A stretch of 64,000 nucleotides of DNA from Mermis nigrescens (GCA_036768485.1 JAVLUZ010000355.1:62001-126000), one strand, 5' to 3'. Positions 1-12,006 are shown, counted from the first letter of the stretch. Numbers and translations are program-made. The notes: generated by a model from the sequence alone, not told the origin.

Positions 1-125
1 AACGATCTGGATCTGGATCTCGCTTATTTTCTGATCTGGTTATCCGATCTGGATCTGGATCTGCCAGAAACTCTAAACCCGATCTTTATCTGGATCTGGA
101 TCTGGGTAAAAATCTGGATCTTTTA
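1..125. repeat. GATCTG hexamer minisatellite
   Basis: Degenerate tandem repeat of the hexamer GATCTG, seen as runs of GATCTGGATCTGGATCT. It starts at or before the left edge of the window. No coding signal. Confidence 0.85.
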
Positions 126-873
126 CATCACTACTAGGGAGTCAGCCGGAAAACTTTGTTTAATTTGAAATGGCCTGAAAATTGGAGTGAATGCTAAAAT
201 AGCACGAAAACGATATACATTAATTCACACTTTTTGGCCCATTTAATTCTTTTTTGAATAATCTCCCGTTTTTGGCCTCAATTTTAATTTTATTTTATCC
301 AGAAAATTTCAGAAACTTCTTTTGTTTTAGGCCAGAAATAATTCTAAGCGCAAGAAAATGATGAACAAGTCTGTTTTGCAAATAGTGGACGATTTGATTT
401 TTTAAATATTTTTAACACTTGTGGAAAAAGTCAAGATTCCACCCCCTGCCAATTAATTCCGAAACTGCCATAAATAGCATAGTTATTAAGAAGTTGAATT
501 TGTCACGACCCTGTTTAAAAGGCGCTCTCTCGATTATACTAACAAGCGCATATAGTCGTATGCACTTATGCAACTTTGTAGGTAGTACATGGGCATAGTA
601 AACAAATCTTTTCTTTATTTTCTATAATTTCAGTCCACTGCTTTTGATTCAAATTCAACTTTACTTTCTGCGTTTTTGCATTTGAATAGTCAAGTTTCAA
701 TTTTCTCCTGACAGGAAGATGTAAATCCAACTTCTAAGTATAAAAAGCGCAGAAGCAGGATCGAAGTTTAGAAAAAATGGTGGGGAAATGCAGAAAATAT
801 CCAAGGAAAGTTTTGTCTAAGTTTTTAAGAAGTTGAATCATTACTGACTTCGATTTATGACTGTGGGATTATA

Positions 874-1714
874 TGCATAGCATGGCCGGTCTAGGGATCA
901 AACAGTGTTTTTTAGTCAAAATGACCTCAAAAACTGGCATGCTTGATAATTCCCAAGCACTTTTGAAATTTTTTTCATTTCCATCAATTTTTTGCTTTTG
1001 TTTTGCCTAATTTTCCCCAGAAACTTTTCCATTTTTTCATTCTGGGAGTCTAGAGACCCAAATCCTCCACAAGCAGGAGCAGATTTTAAGGGGGCGCCCC
1101 CCATCGACCAATAATATTTAGCGAGATAAAGAATGGATAGTGTGATTTGCAATGATTTTTGGCCGTCAGTGATCATATTTCTCAAATTTTTCCGGCGCTT
1201 TGCGCCAGAGAATACCTTTTAAGGACATTTATTAACTTTCTTTGCGACCTGGAAGTCTTTTTTTGCTTATGGACTAGCTTCCAAAACTATTTCAAGAGCA
1301 GAAACAGCTACATATTTCAGCATAGATTTCTTCTATTTTCAAGCATAATTTTTAAAAATCTTCGACGTTCGGTGTCAAAGGCTACAAATACAGGAAATCG
1401 AGCAGTAAATCAAAGTTCTAAACGTCTTTCAATCTAAATGGACAAATTTTCGGGCTTCGCGCTGGGTTTTTACAAAGTCAAAGAAATTTAGTGATTTTTC
1501 GGCACAAATCAAAAAGTTCTGAAAAAATGTTGCGGCAAAAGTGATTTGAAAAAGTAGACAATGTAAAACACCGAAAAAACGCTATTTCGCAACGTGAAGG
1601 GCAAATTTCGCACCTATTTCTGATTGTTTTTGGAAAAGTTGGAAAAGCTGGGGTACCGACCGCCACGAAAATCCCAGATCCGCCGCCAACTGTCCACATG
1701 CATGTCTGATTGGG
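874..1714. mobile_element. P-family MITE, interrupted
   Basis: The body (TGACCTCAAAAACTGG, the pyrimidine-rich stretch, TCTGGG..TCTAGAGACCC, CATGTCTG at the right end) matches the P copies at 14844-15098 and 32962-33214. It is split by the hAT-type element at 1074-1692, whose target duplication lies inside it. The left boundary near 874 is approximate. No target duplication was found for the outer element. Confidence 0.6.
1074..1692. mobile_element. Q-like hAT-type non-autonomous element
   Basis: Left end reads CAGGAGCAGATTTTAAGGGG. The right end, read inward on the other strand, is CAGTTGGCGGCGGATCT. Flanks TCCACAAG (1066-1073) and TCCACATG (1693-1700) match at 7 of 8 bases, an 8-bp target duplication typical of hAT elements. 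The interior carries CCGGCGCTTTGCGCC and has no transposase-like frame. A related copy lies at about 39228-41985, inside element A. Confidence 0.75.
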
Positions 1715-1760
1715 TGGAAGTGTTCGACAATCGAAAGACAAAACAAGATATGTAACTTAC

Positions 1761-1959
1761 TCGCTATCATTAAATGACTCTTCTTCTTTCGCTTTATTAT
1801 GGCAGCAAGCGAGACAATGTTACTGAACATGCCGAAAATGCCGATTGAACATTGTATAATATAAATTACAATTAGGTGGTATCGGATTTTGAACAATAAA
1901 AGCAGTTCAGTCGAATTCCTGCTTGAGTAACCGCTAGAATTATCATATTGTTCAGGCAT
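1761..1959 (-). CDS. First exon of a neuropeptide-receptor-like GPCR (partial)
   Basis: This exon reads ATG (1959) to a GTAAGT donor at 1760 and encodes 66 residues, ending in phase 1. The N-terminus has two N-glycosylation sequons (NSS near residue 7, NST near 15). One hydrophobic segment follows, ending GIFGMFSNIVSLAAI and then a basic KRKKKSH loop. This is the TM1 and first intracellular loop pattern of rhodopsin-class receptors such as FMRFamide and related peptide receptors, with the conserved TM1 Asn preserved (SNIVS). The receptor would sit in the plasma membrane. Later exons would lie at lower coordinates; none was found in 1-1760, which is mostly transposon, so the gene continues off the window or is truncated. 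The start is chosen because CTAAATATG opens the frame and the hydrophobic stretch is intact. The class call is an inference from a single exon. Confidence 0.5.
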
Positions 1960-2084
1960 ATTTAGCCGAGTCCGAATTACATGTCGTTCATTTTCCTTAA
2001 TTTTTAATGCCGAAATTCACAAACATCTATAGTCTGTTTTTTATTAACTTTGTATAGTGCATGGATCCGCTCGGAAAAATAAAA

Positions 2085-2247
2085 TCCTTATTACTGTAGC
2101 ACTTGATTTTTTCTTGCTCGGCGCGGAGTCGGTAGCGAATTTTTATGGGTATGGATGGTCGAGCGATGAAGGAACCGGGTGTTACAGTAATAAGCAAATT
2201 GGTTTACTGAGCGAATTCATGCACTAGGTAAATTCGCTCAGTAATGA
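2085..2247. repeat. Short inverted-repeat elements and a 14-bp hairpin
   Basis: TTATTACTGTA near 2090 is inverted as TACAGTAATAA near 2184, forming a ~105-bp mini element. Beside it, TTACTGAGCGAATT (2204-2217) is perfectly complementary to AATTCGCTCAGTAA (2231-2244) around a 13-base loop. Confidence 0.7.
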
Positions 2248-3212
2248 AACAAAAAAGATGAATATACTTGGAATTGTGGATTGTTAAGGCTGTAAAAGGA
2301 GGAGACTAGATAAAAACTACCTAAAGTCGCAAAATCTGATAAAAATCACACTTTCTTCTAAGCAACGCAAAATCGAAGTATATTCTGCGGCCAACAGATT
2401 AAAATAAATATTTAACCATAAAAATGATTGATAAAACAGCACGTTAGCTATGCAGTAGCTATGGGAAATGATATTGTGTAAACTAACAGTCTTTCTAAGC
2501 CAATTGAATGAAATAGCAAACATTGATGCATCCAAGATAATTGAAGAAATTGTTGGTTTAAAACAGTAGGAAACACGTAAGTTGACTTGAAACTGACTAA
2601 ATGTAGGTACACTAGTCGATGCCCGTACCGATTGTGTGCACTAATCAATCTGGGGCCCCTGCTTTGCTTGATATAATGCTCATACTATCAATCAGGATAC
2701 GAAGCTATAGTCTGTCTTCATTTAACTTTGAGGTTTTATTTTGAATTTAATCCGCATGAATCAGGCTACAAAAATGGTTTAAACTTTTGATGCAGTAATG
2801 CGCTTTGGAAATAGCAAGCGTCTCACCATAACTCGATATACTGTAGAATAACACAACTATGCTGTTAGTTCAAACAACTTTGTAGACACTTTAAATTTTT
2901 TCAAAAACCTCAAAGTTAAATGAGACGGACAATAGTCAGCGTTGCTACTTACCAGCAATTTAAAAAAGTAAACATTATAGATTTCGTTCATACACTCTTA
3001 TCTGAAACTTTAAAGATTATTTAAAAAAAAGACACTTTTCAGAGGCCACAGAATATACTTCGATTTTTTGCGTTGCTTAGAGAAAATGTGATTTTTATCA
3101 GATTTTGCGACTTTAGGTAGCTTTTTCCTAGTCCCCTCCTTTAACATCCTTAACAATCCACAATTCTAAGTATATTCATCTTTTTTGTTCCATCGGAGCA
3201 TTTTTCTTGCTA
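2245..3212. mobile_element. L-family foldback element, copy 1
   Basis: Left arm (about 2245-2400) and right arm (about 3040-3212) are inverted copies of each other. Shared landmarks are AACAAAAAAGATGAATATAC, GTAAAAGGAGG, and CGAAGTATATTCTGCGGCC on the inner side. The right end carries CATCGGAGCATTTTTCTTGC; the left end lacks the matching TAGCAAAG, so it is truncated or replaced there. The loop contains another small TIR element (2705-2936). Confidence 0.75.
2705..2936. mobile_element. Small TIR element inside the L loop
   Basis: About 30 bp at the left (ATAGTCTGTCTTCATTTAAC then TTTGAGGTTTT) is inverted at the right (AAAACCTCAAAG then TTAAATGAGACGGACAATAG). The ATAGTCTG end resembles the element at 7363-7529. 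No coding content. Confidence 0.7.
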
Positions 3213-5605
3213 CAGTAACATGCCACAATGATGGACACAAGTCCAAGAACGCGGAAAACAATGTTTTTCTTAACATCAGCATTATCCTTTTTAAACAAGA
3301 CAACCTTACATTATTTAAACAGATCAAAGTTTCTCAGACTAGACTGTACGCAAATATCAAGTGTAAGGAACACTAATGCTCAGATTTGGAAGTAAAATAA
3401 ATTTGTAGTATAACCTACATATTAACAACAAATGATTAGTGCAAACTTTACACAACCATAGAGTGTAAAGAAAATTTCAGTCGGATTCGTAATTCTGATA
3501 TTACTCTGATATTACGATTAAAATTTATTAAAAAATTAAGTCTCCACAATAGCCCGAAGACAAAAATATCAGATGTAAACCACTTTACACCACTGTTGAG
3601 TGCAAACAAATTGGCGTATCATATTCGGTTTCTGGTTGATTTTTAGACTTGAGATTATGTCCAGACTCATAACCCAGAACTTGGCAGAAGAAAACAAGAC
3701 AGAATTTACACCTCCTGAAAAAGCTAAATATTGATGTAAACAAATGCAATTCGCTGTGACGCGTACCCCTTAGAAGGTACTTTATTTTTATCTTATTCGA
3801 CCTCGCCCGACTTCTGAACAGAGAAAGTCGCGAACAAAGAAATGGACAAACACGTATTTTCCACTGTCCAACCACATTGTAAACTTTAAAAATCTGAACC
3901 TAACGCCCTATTGAGTGTAAATAAATTCGGTTCGGGTCAGTTTGTAGCCCTTTGATTGTAGTACATTTGTATGTGCCAAACTTATGTTCCGCAGAATATT
4001 TGATATGATTTACCAATCAAAATACGAAAAAACCTGTTTTATCGCCCATTTTACGCCTCAGATTTCGAACTTTACACCCCCATAAACAACTCAATATTAC
4101 GTTTTTTTAACGCGGCTTGCTTCTGACGTGTAGCCCTTAGAAGTTACTTTATTTGTATTTTATCTAATTTAACCCAACTCATAACCGAAAAAGGTGGCAG
4201 AGAAATCTTGGACAAAATCTGTTTTTTTACTCATCCACTAGAGTATAAAGTTTAAACCCCTGGTACTAACTGCGTATTGATTGTAGAAAAGTTTGCTGGT
4301 AAGCACAAGATAGCCCTTGATCCGTAGTACATTTCTGCTAGAAAAAAATTCGCAAACCTCAAAATCGGAGTTGTTGGCAGACATTAACAAGTCAAAAACT
4401 CGACCAAAATGTGTCTTTTCACCCCCAGATTTTCGCACTCTTTACACTCCCATTTGAGAACTAAGGCGAAATTCAAAACCTTAAAAGTGTCATCTGCAGA
4501 ACCTAAATAGATGAATAAGTCAATTGAAGCGCATGGTTTTCCCAAAAGAATTAAAAAATGAAAAAGTTAGTGTTCAGAAGAATTGAACCCATTATTCTTT
4601 TTAAATCCAATTGTGAGAACGGATACGTCAGCCATTGCACCAACTCAACTCACAGCCAAGATTTCAGCTTGATTATACTATATTAAAAAATATTCATCAT
4701 TCTACTGAAGTTTGAGAATAGTGCATTTATGATAATAAAAATAATTATTTATTAAAGACGAGTCAAAAACCTCTGAAATAAGAAAAATCTGATCAAATAA
4801 TATGCAATACGGAGTTATCTATCGGCATTAGAAAATAGATGTATAATTCAAAGTTCACCTCTTCATACCTCAAGAAACACTGGCTGTAGAAAAGTTTAAA
4901 GGTAAGATTTGTTATTCTGACCTTACGGAGAACATTTTTTAAAAAAATTCATTGTCCACGACGCTCTGGGCGGAAAGAATTTTTTAGTGTAAAGTTTACA
5001 CCTGCACTAATAACGCAATATTAATTGTAGAGAAACAAAATATATTTTGAGGTGTAGCGCTAGGACGAGGCACATTTTAAAGACAATTACCACGTTCTGT
5101 CTACTAAGTGGAGAATATGGCAGGAAAAAATATTTTTTGTCCCTCTTTACTATAAACCGCCTCTAAATTTAAAAATATTACTTGGAAAAAAATAAAAAAA
5201 CGCCCCCTAGATTTTATAACCGTGTACCTTTTGAAATCAATCAGATTGCATAAAATGTAAAACTGAGTTAGATATACTTGTGCACATGAGAACAGTAAAA
5301 AAAACCGTCTAATTTACACTCCTGTGCAACAACTAGTGAGTGTAAAGAAATTTTAAGATCAGATTCGTAACCTATCAATGAGGAAAGACATTTAAAAAAA
5401 TTGGCCCTCCTCCGATCATTTGAATTTTCGGTGTAAACTTTACACACTCACGACTAGCTCGGTATTGAGTCTAAACAAAAAAGGGTATCTAAGTTTTTTT
5501 TATTATCTACCTTTTAAAATCGCACCTCCAAGACGTGTACCGTTATAGCTGTGAAGGGGGGACATATGTTGGGGGTACCCAAGTATATTATAGGTAACGC
5601 GCTAA
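3213..5605 (+). mobile_element. M-family element, copy 1 (TTTACAC-rich)
   Basis: Dominated by TTTACAC/GTGTAAA heptamers in both orientations and by recurring 'GATTCGTAAT' blocks. It matches 34944-37105 over most of its length; shared landmarks include AGTCTCCACAAT, CTTGAGATTATGTCCAGACTC and CCAAGTATATTATAGGTA near the right end. It ends in a palindromic hairpin region (GGTAACGCGCTAACGCGCTA) next to CTAG. No frame of convincing protein quality was seen. Class unknown. Confidence 0.65.
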
Positions 5606-6267
5606 CGCGCTATACTAGCAAAGAAAAATGCTCCGATGAAACAAAAAAGGTAAATATACTTGAATTTTTTCATTGCCAAGAATGTAAAAGGAGGGGACAG
5701 GGGAAAATTTCCCTATATGCGCAGAAGCCATAGGAATGTGCTAAACAGTTAGACTTCCCGTAAACATCGCAAAAATCGAAGTATATTCCGCAGCCGCGGC
5801 CTATGCGCGTTTCTGCAGATTTTCCGTAGTAATTTAGATTATGATGGCGAGTGTACTTTATTTTTGGAAAATTTAAAGAAATTTTTTGTGGTTTTTCAAG
5901 AAAAACTATAGAGTTGGCTATGTAGGTGTAAAGTTTACACTATTATCTTTTACTCCAGAGCATTGTGGAAGATCAAGGTTTCATGAAATCAATAATACAT
6001 TGATTATTTGACAGTCATTAAAGTGTCTTCAATGCTCTTTTGCGAAAGACTTAAATACGCATTGTTACCACACCCTCATTTTTCACAGGCCGCAGAATAT
6101 ACTTCGATTTTTGCGTTGTTTAGGGGAGTCTTACTGTTTAGCACATTCCTATGGCTTCTGCGCATATAGGGAAATTTTCCCTAGTCCCCTCCTTTTACAT
6201 CCTTAGCAATAAAGAAATTCAAGTATATTTACCTTTTTTGTTTCATCCGAGCATTTTACTTTGCTAG
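5606..6267. mobile_element. L-family foldback element, copy 2
   Basis: Arms of about 180 bp (5606-5792 and 6089-6267) are nearly perfect inverted copies. Outer ends are TAGCAAAG and CTTTGCTA; inner ends read CGAAGTATATTCCGC. A possible TA target duplication (TA-GCAAAG..CTTTGC-TA) would fit a Tc1/mariner-like or foldback MITE. The ~300-bp loop contains a GTGTAAAGTTTACAC palindrome. It sits between two M segments. Confidence 0.8.
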
Positions 6268-7360
6268 TTCTCTTCTTTTATTTAATAATTCAGGCCATAT
6301 ATCCATAGGTGGGCAGCGCCAAAATTCTGGGGGTGCAAGTAGCTTAAGAAATTTCTTTTTTCGTCTCGAACCCTTAACCCTAAAATGATCACAGATCAAG
6401 AAATATTGCGTTAAAAGAGAAAAAATTTAACGTTTTGAGATACTGTAGCCCTCTACATTATTAAACCAATTGGACTGCACAGAAAGCAAAATGGAGCTAG
6501 ATAAGCTTTAGGACACGCTATCAGTAAAAAAACCCGTATATTTTACACTTTTGTGCAGAAACCATTGAGTGTAAAGAAATTTTAAGGTCAGATTCGTAAT
6601 CTGCAACTAAGGGTCAACATTTAAAAAAAATTGGCCCTCCGCAAATTGTTTGATACCCAATGCTCTGGGCGGAAAAATGCCTATCGATGTAAACTTTACA
6701 GTTGTGCTAATACCGCAATATTGGGTGTATAGAAACAAAATAAACTAGGATCTGTAACGCTAAGGTCAGGGCACATTTTAAGCATAATTAGCATGTTCCG
6801 CCTACTTAGCGGAGTAGTTGAAGAAATTTCGTTTTTCGTCTCGAACCCTTTACACTAAAACGATCACAAATCAAGAAATATTGCCTTAAAAGAGAACAAA
6901 ATTCGGTTTTGAGGTATTGCAACCCTCTACATTATAAAACTAATTGGACTGCACAGAAGCCAAAATTGACTTAGATAAACTGAAGGACACGCAAAGAGTA
7001 GAAAACACGTATACTTTACACTTTTGTGTAACAATTATTGAGTGTAAAGAAAGTTTAAGTTCAGATTCGTAATCTACAACTCGGGGGCAACAGTTAAAAA
7101 AAATTGGCCCTCCGCAAATTATATGATTTTTTTTCGGTTTGCACTTTACACACTCTTTGCTGACTCGATATTGAGTGTAAACAGAAAAAAGACCGGCATC
7201 GAATTTTTTTAATCATCCATCGATTGAAAAAAACCAGACCTGCCAGGTGTGTGCCGTTGTTGCTGTGAGGGGGACACAAATTTCGCACTCGCTGTGATAA
7301 ACATATAAGAAAAAGGATAGCCAAGTATATTATAGGTAGCGCTATCGCGCTACCTATGAT
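6268..7360 (+). mobile_element. M-family element, partial copy
   Basis: Same TTTACAC-rich sequence and 'CAGATTCGTAATC' blocks (6590, 7060) as copy 1, and the same right end: CCAAGTATATTATAGGTAGC followed by a perfect 10-bp stem, ATAGGTAGCG (7332-7341) pairing with CGCTACCTAT (7348-7357). Confidence 0.65.
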
Positions 7361-7362
7361 AT

Positions 7363-7529
7363 ATAGTCTGTTTCACACAAGTTTGAGCATTAATTTTGAA
7401 AACTATCTCTGACTGTATGTTGACAGATTGCGATTATAGCTATTCTGTTATGTAATTATTGTGATCTGTCGGCTAAGTGTCGATGAAAATTCTTGAAATT
7501 TATGCCCAAAGTTATGTGAAACAGACTAT
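7363..7529. mobile_element. Short MITE with 15-bp perfect TIR
   Basis: ATAGTCTGTTTCACA (7363-7377) is exactly inverted as TGTGAAACAGACTAT (7515-7529). The 167-bp unit has no coding content and abuts the M-family hairpin. Confidence 0.8.
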
Positions 7530-7884
7530 GTATAGTTTCCTTCGTCTCTTGAACGGCTCCCAAGTCGTCTAGCCTTTTATCGTCATCTCAGCTTGTATGG
7601 ACCAGCTTAATCTGTCGGTGATGTACTGTATTCATTATTTCGAGCTGAAAATGATGTAATTTATCAGATTTTAACTTAAAAAAACAGAAATTTATTTCTT
7701 TTTTCTCTGTTGGGTCAATTTTCTCAAAAGCTAATGCTTTGAATTTTTAACTATTCAGGATCGACACTGATAATTTTTAATAGAAGCTAGGTACAAACAT
7801 ATATGCTTGCGACGAGGTGCGCTAATGCAAGGAACGAGTGATAGATGAGATAGAGAAAGGATTTGATCAAACAATTAATCATTT
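7530..7884. other. AT-rich spacer
   Basis: No gene, RNA or repeat with definable ends was recognised here. Confidence 0.5.
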
Positions 7885-8255
7885 ATGATTTTGGGGGTTT
7901 CATTCCCCCCAGAATTCGCGATTTTTCCAAAGTTTCCAAAAATTTCTTGAAAATTCGCAGAAAAGGTCCCTTTTTGAAGCGTTTTTAGCTATCTATCTAT
8001 TTGCTCAAAAGTGTCAAATTTTTCGGCGCTTCGCGCCATGTACTCATGTTTTGACAATATTTTGTTCAATTTGTTCGACTTTTTTGATTTTTTCGAAATT
8101 TTTTTGTCTTTATGCTCTAGAAAGATAGAGCATCGTCAGCAAAGCCGAAAAACGATGTTTTTGATGCTTACTTACCATTTTTGGGTCCAAAAAAAGTCAC
8201 TTTAAAATTTCACCCCTTTCCCCTCCTCAGAATTCCCATGCTGTGCATGTATAGT
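7885..8255 (+). mobile_element. K-family MITE
   Basis: A ~370-bp unit: CCCCCCAGAATTCGCGATTT, then TTTGCTCAAAAGTGTCAAAT, the hairpin CGGCGCTTCGCGCC (about 8026-8039), TCTAGAAAGATAGAGCATCG and CCCATGCTGTGCATG at the end. Copies in either orientation occur near 20.4, 21.6, 26.2, 31.2 and 53.6 kb. Exact termini and target duplication were not resolved. Confidence 0.65.
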
Positions 8256-9107
8256 TATAATTAATGTGAAATGATGTTTTTTTGATAATGAATATTTATC
8301 ATTCTCCCATTACGCACTTTATCATGCTGATTCTCGCATCAATGTGAGTAATTTACTTAATTTCAATATTTAATTAAGTAATTTAATAATATAATGATCA
8401 ATCCACCATTTCGGATCGCTAAATTTTGATTAATCCATATCTTTATGGTGACCTGAAATTCGCACTTTATCACAATTTGATAAGATTCTATGTACATACG
8501 TCAAATGCTGAACTGAAATGGAGAAAATTGTCTTTGTGAATAGTGATTAATTAAGAGAAGAAATATAAAGCTTCAAGCACCAAACATAATAAATATTTCT
8601 TCCGACATCAATATAGTTCGGATAGGACTTGGATAAATAAACCTTTAATAAGAGTAAAGCAATTAATATCAGTTGCCCATAAATCATCTAAAATATCCAG
8701 TTGATAAGAAATGCAGCAAAGCTGCGCAAGCAAAACAGTTTTTTTTGCATTTTCTGAATGGAATATCACGAAGAAACGACCGTAATTGATCGCAGGCAAT
8801 TTTTGAACTTGCTTTCGCTCGGTTACCAAAAATAAATGTTTTAGCGAGATAGCAGCTGAATTTTACAATTGATATCATATATTTGTATTGTTCAATTCAG
8901 CATTCAGACAGCCGGGGCCCGGGAGACATATCATTTATTCTGGAAAATGTACAGCTGAATTTACACCTGAAAAACAGAAATGAAGTCGCTAAAAATTCAA
9001 AGCCAAGAATTATTTTTGACAAAAATAAGTGTTTTCGAATTGAATGCAAATTTCGTATAGCCACGTCTGTACTATGTAATTTTCACTACGTCACATTTGA
9101 CAACTCC
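8256..9107. other. AT-rich spacer
   Basis: No supported gene. The short open frames here lack splice context, family resemblance and compositional bias. Confidence 0.5.
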
Positions 9108-9400
9108 AGGGCCCGGTTTCAATAAAGTATGCGTGGCTTAAAGTATAAGCCAGGCTTAAGCCTGGCTCATTAAACATGGGTTAAGCCGATCCCAATAAAA
9201 GTTGTGGCTTAAGCCAGGCTTGAGGCCACAACTTTCATATTTTACTGCTCTTCTTTAGTGTTGCGAAATTGAGCCACACTTGCCAGACATATGTACGTCT
9301 GGATCGGTAATCGCAACTTTTATCGAGTTTCAATAAAAATATTTAAGTCACGCTCATTGATCCAGGCTTAAGCCTGGCTTCACCTGTACAAAACAGGCTG
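9108..9400. repeat. Palindrome-rich element (GGCTTAAGCC units)
   Basis: Starts GGGCCCGGTTTCAATAAAG, which resembles the end of element Y (39404). It contains the perfect palindrome GCCAGGCTTAAGCCTGGC near 9151-9168 and several inverted GGCTTAAGCC blocks. The right end was not fixed. Confidence 0.55.
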
Positions 9401-9966
9401 TTAAGTAAATAGCGAGAACGTGTCATAATATGACATTTAGGTACTCTGCTTGTAAATTTGTAAATATGAAAATAATTTTCATGTGGGTTGTCGGCTTATT
9501 CGCAAAGTAGGGCTCCCTTGCCAATAAGGGGGAAACCCGCTAAACCCGGATGAAGACGACATTAAGCAGGACACAATGTTACTTATATGCTTGGACCAGG
9601 GGGACACCCACCAAAAGCACAAGTTTATTTGCTGCTAAGGCGGTTTCGCGTTTTGGATGAGCTTGGGTGCCTAAGCCCGTGTTCGCTACTGCAAATTGGA
9701 CCTGACCCCCGTGCTCAGCGTTTTGGGCCTGTTACCCTTTTTCTTTCGACTGATTTGTTAGAAAATAGAATTGCAAAGTACCTAATTAGATAAATGGTTC
9801 CTAAATTGAGTACCTACTGCTAGACATGAACTTGCAACACGGAAAGTTGGGGTAAAGTGACAGCCGTGTCCTGAATTTTGAGTAATTTAGATATTCCAAA
9901 TTGATTCGAAAATGAGATTTTCCATGATCGCAACAAGTTTCAACTCACGTTTTAATTCCAGAAAAT
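9401..9966. other. Spacer
   Basis: Nothing identifiable. The open frame at 9587-9793 looks like chance: Pro- and Leu-rich, no family resemblance and no splice context. Confidence 0.45.
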
Positions 9967-9968
9967 CG

Positions 9969-10144
9969 GTTACCTTTGGTGTGACGACGATACGTCCAGA
10001 AAAAATCAAACAAATAAAACAATAAAGTGCGCTGGCGATGCGCGTCGAGGACAGGTGCGGAATGAGAACCGTCGCACATATACAAAAAGTGCCAATAATG
10101 CCCACAATGCCGATCACTATGTTAATACACACATATTTATACTC
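9969..10144 (-). pseudogene. Possible GPCR-like exon or fragment
   Basis: An open frame reading YKYVCINIVIGIVGIIG gives one strongly hydrophobic segment (GIVGIIGTFCICATVL) followed by a loop and a second hydrophobic run (ALYCFICLIF), and ends near a GT after CCAAAG. The spacing recalls TM1-TM2 of rhodopsin-class receptors and the exon at 1761-1959, which is on the same strand. The TM1 Asn is missing (GTF instead of GN). An acceptor-like AG precedes TATAAATATGTG, but the better acceptor just upstream would place a stop in frame. It may be an exon of a second receptor, a decayed duplicate or chance. Confidence 0.25.
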
Positions 10145-10517
10145 GCGTTACTGTAATATTAAAAGATAAGTTTCCGACGCTGTTGCAATCTAACGCCTGC
10201 TAGCGGCCAAGGAACAGTATTATGTAGTATGTACATAGAATCAACAAACAATGAAATCATAACCAAAAAATAAGTAACGCCCTTTAGTGATTCGGCAAAG
10301 AGCTACTCCTAATGGACAGGCACGCAGCTGTGGGGGGGGACTGGGGAGGGATGTCCGTACCCCCCGAAATTCAGAAAAAACCGGAAAAATAGGACTTTTT
10401 ACACGTTATTTTGTGCTATTTTGGCTCAGACCCCCAAAATTGGTGTTGGTCCCCCCAAAATAGGAGGGCCAGCTACGTGCCTGCTAATGGATACACCCGT
10501 GTATTAGTAGTCGCACT

Positions 10518-10801
10518 CATACGTGGGCAGCAAAAAAATTCTGGGGGGGGTGCAAAATTTTTTGAAGATCAAAAAATGGCCTTAAAAATGGTGGTATGGC
10601 GATAAAAACACCATTTTTCGACGTTTCTCATCAAGCACTATCCATTGGCATCAAAAAATTGCGAAAAAAACGAAAAAAATTTTAAAAATTGAATTCTGGG
10701 GGGGGGTATTTTGATTTCTGGGAGGGGGGGGTATTTCGATTTCTGGGGGGGGGGTATTTTTGGTTTCTGAGGGGGGGGTGCATACCTCACGCCCAGGTGT
10801 G
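10518..10801 (+). mobile_element. F-family hAT-type MITE with perfect TSD
   Basis: Ends are CATACGTGGGCAGC and, inverted, CACACCTGGGCG. The 8-bp flank GTCGCACT is repeated exactly at 10510-10517 and 10802-10809. The interior has G-runs after GAATTCTGGGG and TTTCTGGGGG and the conserved block CGTTTCTCATCAAGCACTAT. 284 bp, no coding capacity. Confidence 0.9.
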
Positions 10802-12006
10802 GTCGCACTACCTTACAAACATGCGCATTCGCACGTTGCGTCTGTATCTAATAAATAAAGTCATGCATCCATGCATCAATGATATAGAACATGTAAGCAT
10901 ACATGGGCAGCAAGAAAATTTGGAGGCGCAGAAATCACCAAAAATCTTACTAAAAATTGTTGTTTCAGTTTAAACCGCTTTTGCAATCAACTTGCGTTGA
11001 CTCAAAAGTGTGATCTATGCACAGCGTTGTCGTGAAGTAGAGTAATGAAACTTCTCATGATTTACAAGTGTTTAGGGCCTGCATGTACATACATATTGCG
11101 TTTCCAATAATGGATAAAGAGGCTAGAAGTGTACTATCGATGTAATCTACAACTTTTTCCGATTTATCAGTTGTTTCTGGCTTAAAATGTAAATTTCCCA
11201 GAATGAGCACATTCGGAGGATAATATTGCCCTTACTATTCTAGAAGATTTTCTCAGGACTGACTGCTGACGATTCAAGATCAGGATATGGATGTTAAATT
11301 AGCGCTATAAGCTTAAATCGCCCAGTTGATTACTAATTTCCTACACAGTACATATAAATTCAAGGAAAAACTTCTTAATAAAACAGTCCGATTGGACCTC
11401 AAAAGCATATAGTAAGGTGGGGTCGCTGAGGTAAGACAGATATAGTATCAGACGACTTCATTGCTTTATAACGTCAAAATCGCTATTATATTTTCTTTCC
11501 TGTTGATCAATACAGGACTCAGTAAAAATGGTATAAAAAGTCAAATTTCGATTTACGAATTTCCAAATTTTATCCTTTATAAACGACATGATGCAGTCAA
11601 AAGAACTAAAAAGCGATCAAATTTTTATCTTTTATAATAATTGTTTTTCGTTTGGATCATTGGTTCATCATTTATCATGATCATCATCATCGCAGTTTGG
11701 AACGATCTTCCTGACTTCATTGTATCTTCCCCTAACCTAAACATATTCGAATCCAGGTTAGTAAACTTTGATTTATCTAGACATCTTAGGGGCGCGCGTA
11801 AAAATTGTCATTACATTGACTCGCATGTCCCGTTACTAATTTGTACCTATTATGTAACTCGTCATTCTGTATTTTATCACTTTGGTTTATTAGTAATAAA
11901 ATTTCTTTCTCTTTCTTTCTAAACGACCTAATGCAGTCAAAAGAACTAAAAAAGCGACCTCGTATAAAAAAGACTATTTTGATTGTTTTGTCGCTAGGTG
12001 AAAACC
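10802..12006. other. Spacer with degraded repeat pieces
   Basis: 11570-11960 holds degraded pieces such as ATGCAGTCAAAAGAACTAAA, present twice (near 11590 and 11931) and related to H elements. The short frames around 11641-12197 are not supported as genes. Confidence 0.5.

Noticed and set aside
5585..5606. Helitron 3' end for the M family
   Set aside because: A hairpin followed by CTAG is seen in this copy only; other copies do not clearly end in CTRR and no 5' TC end was found, so the class is left open.
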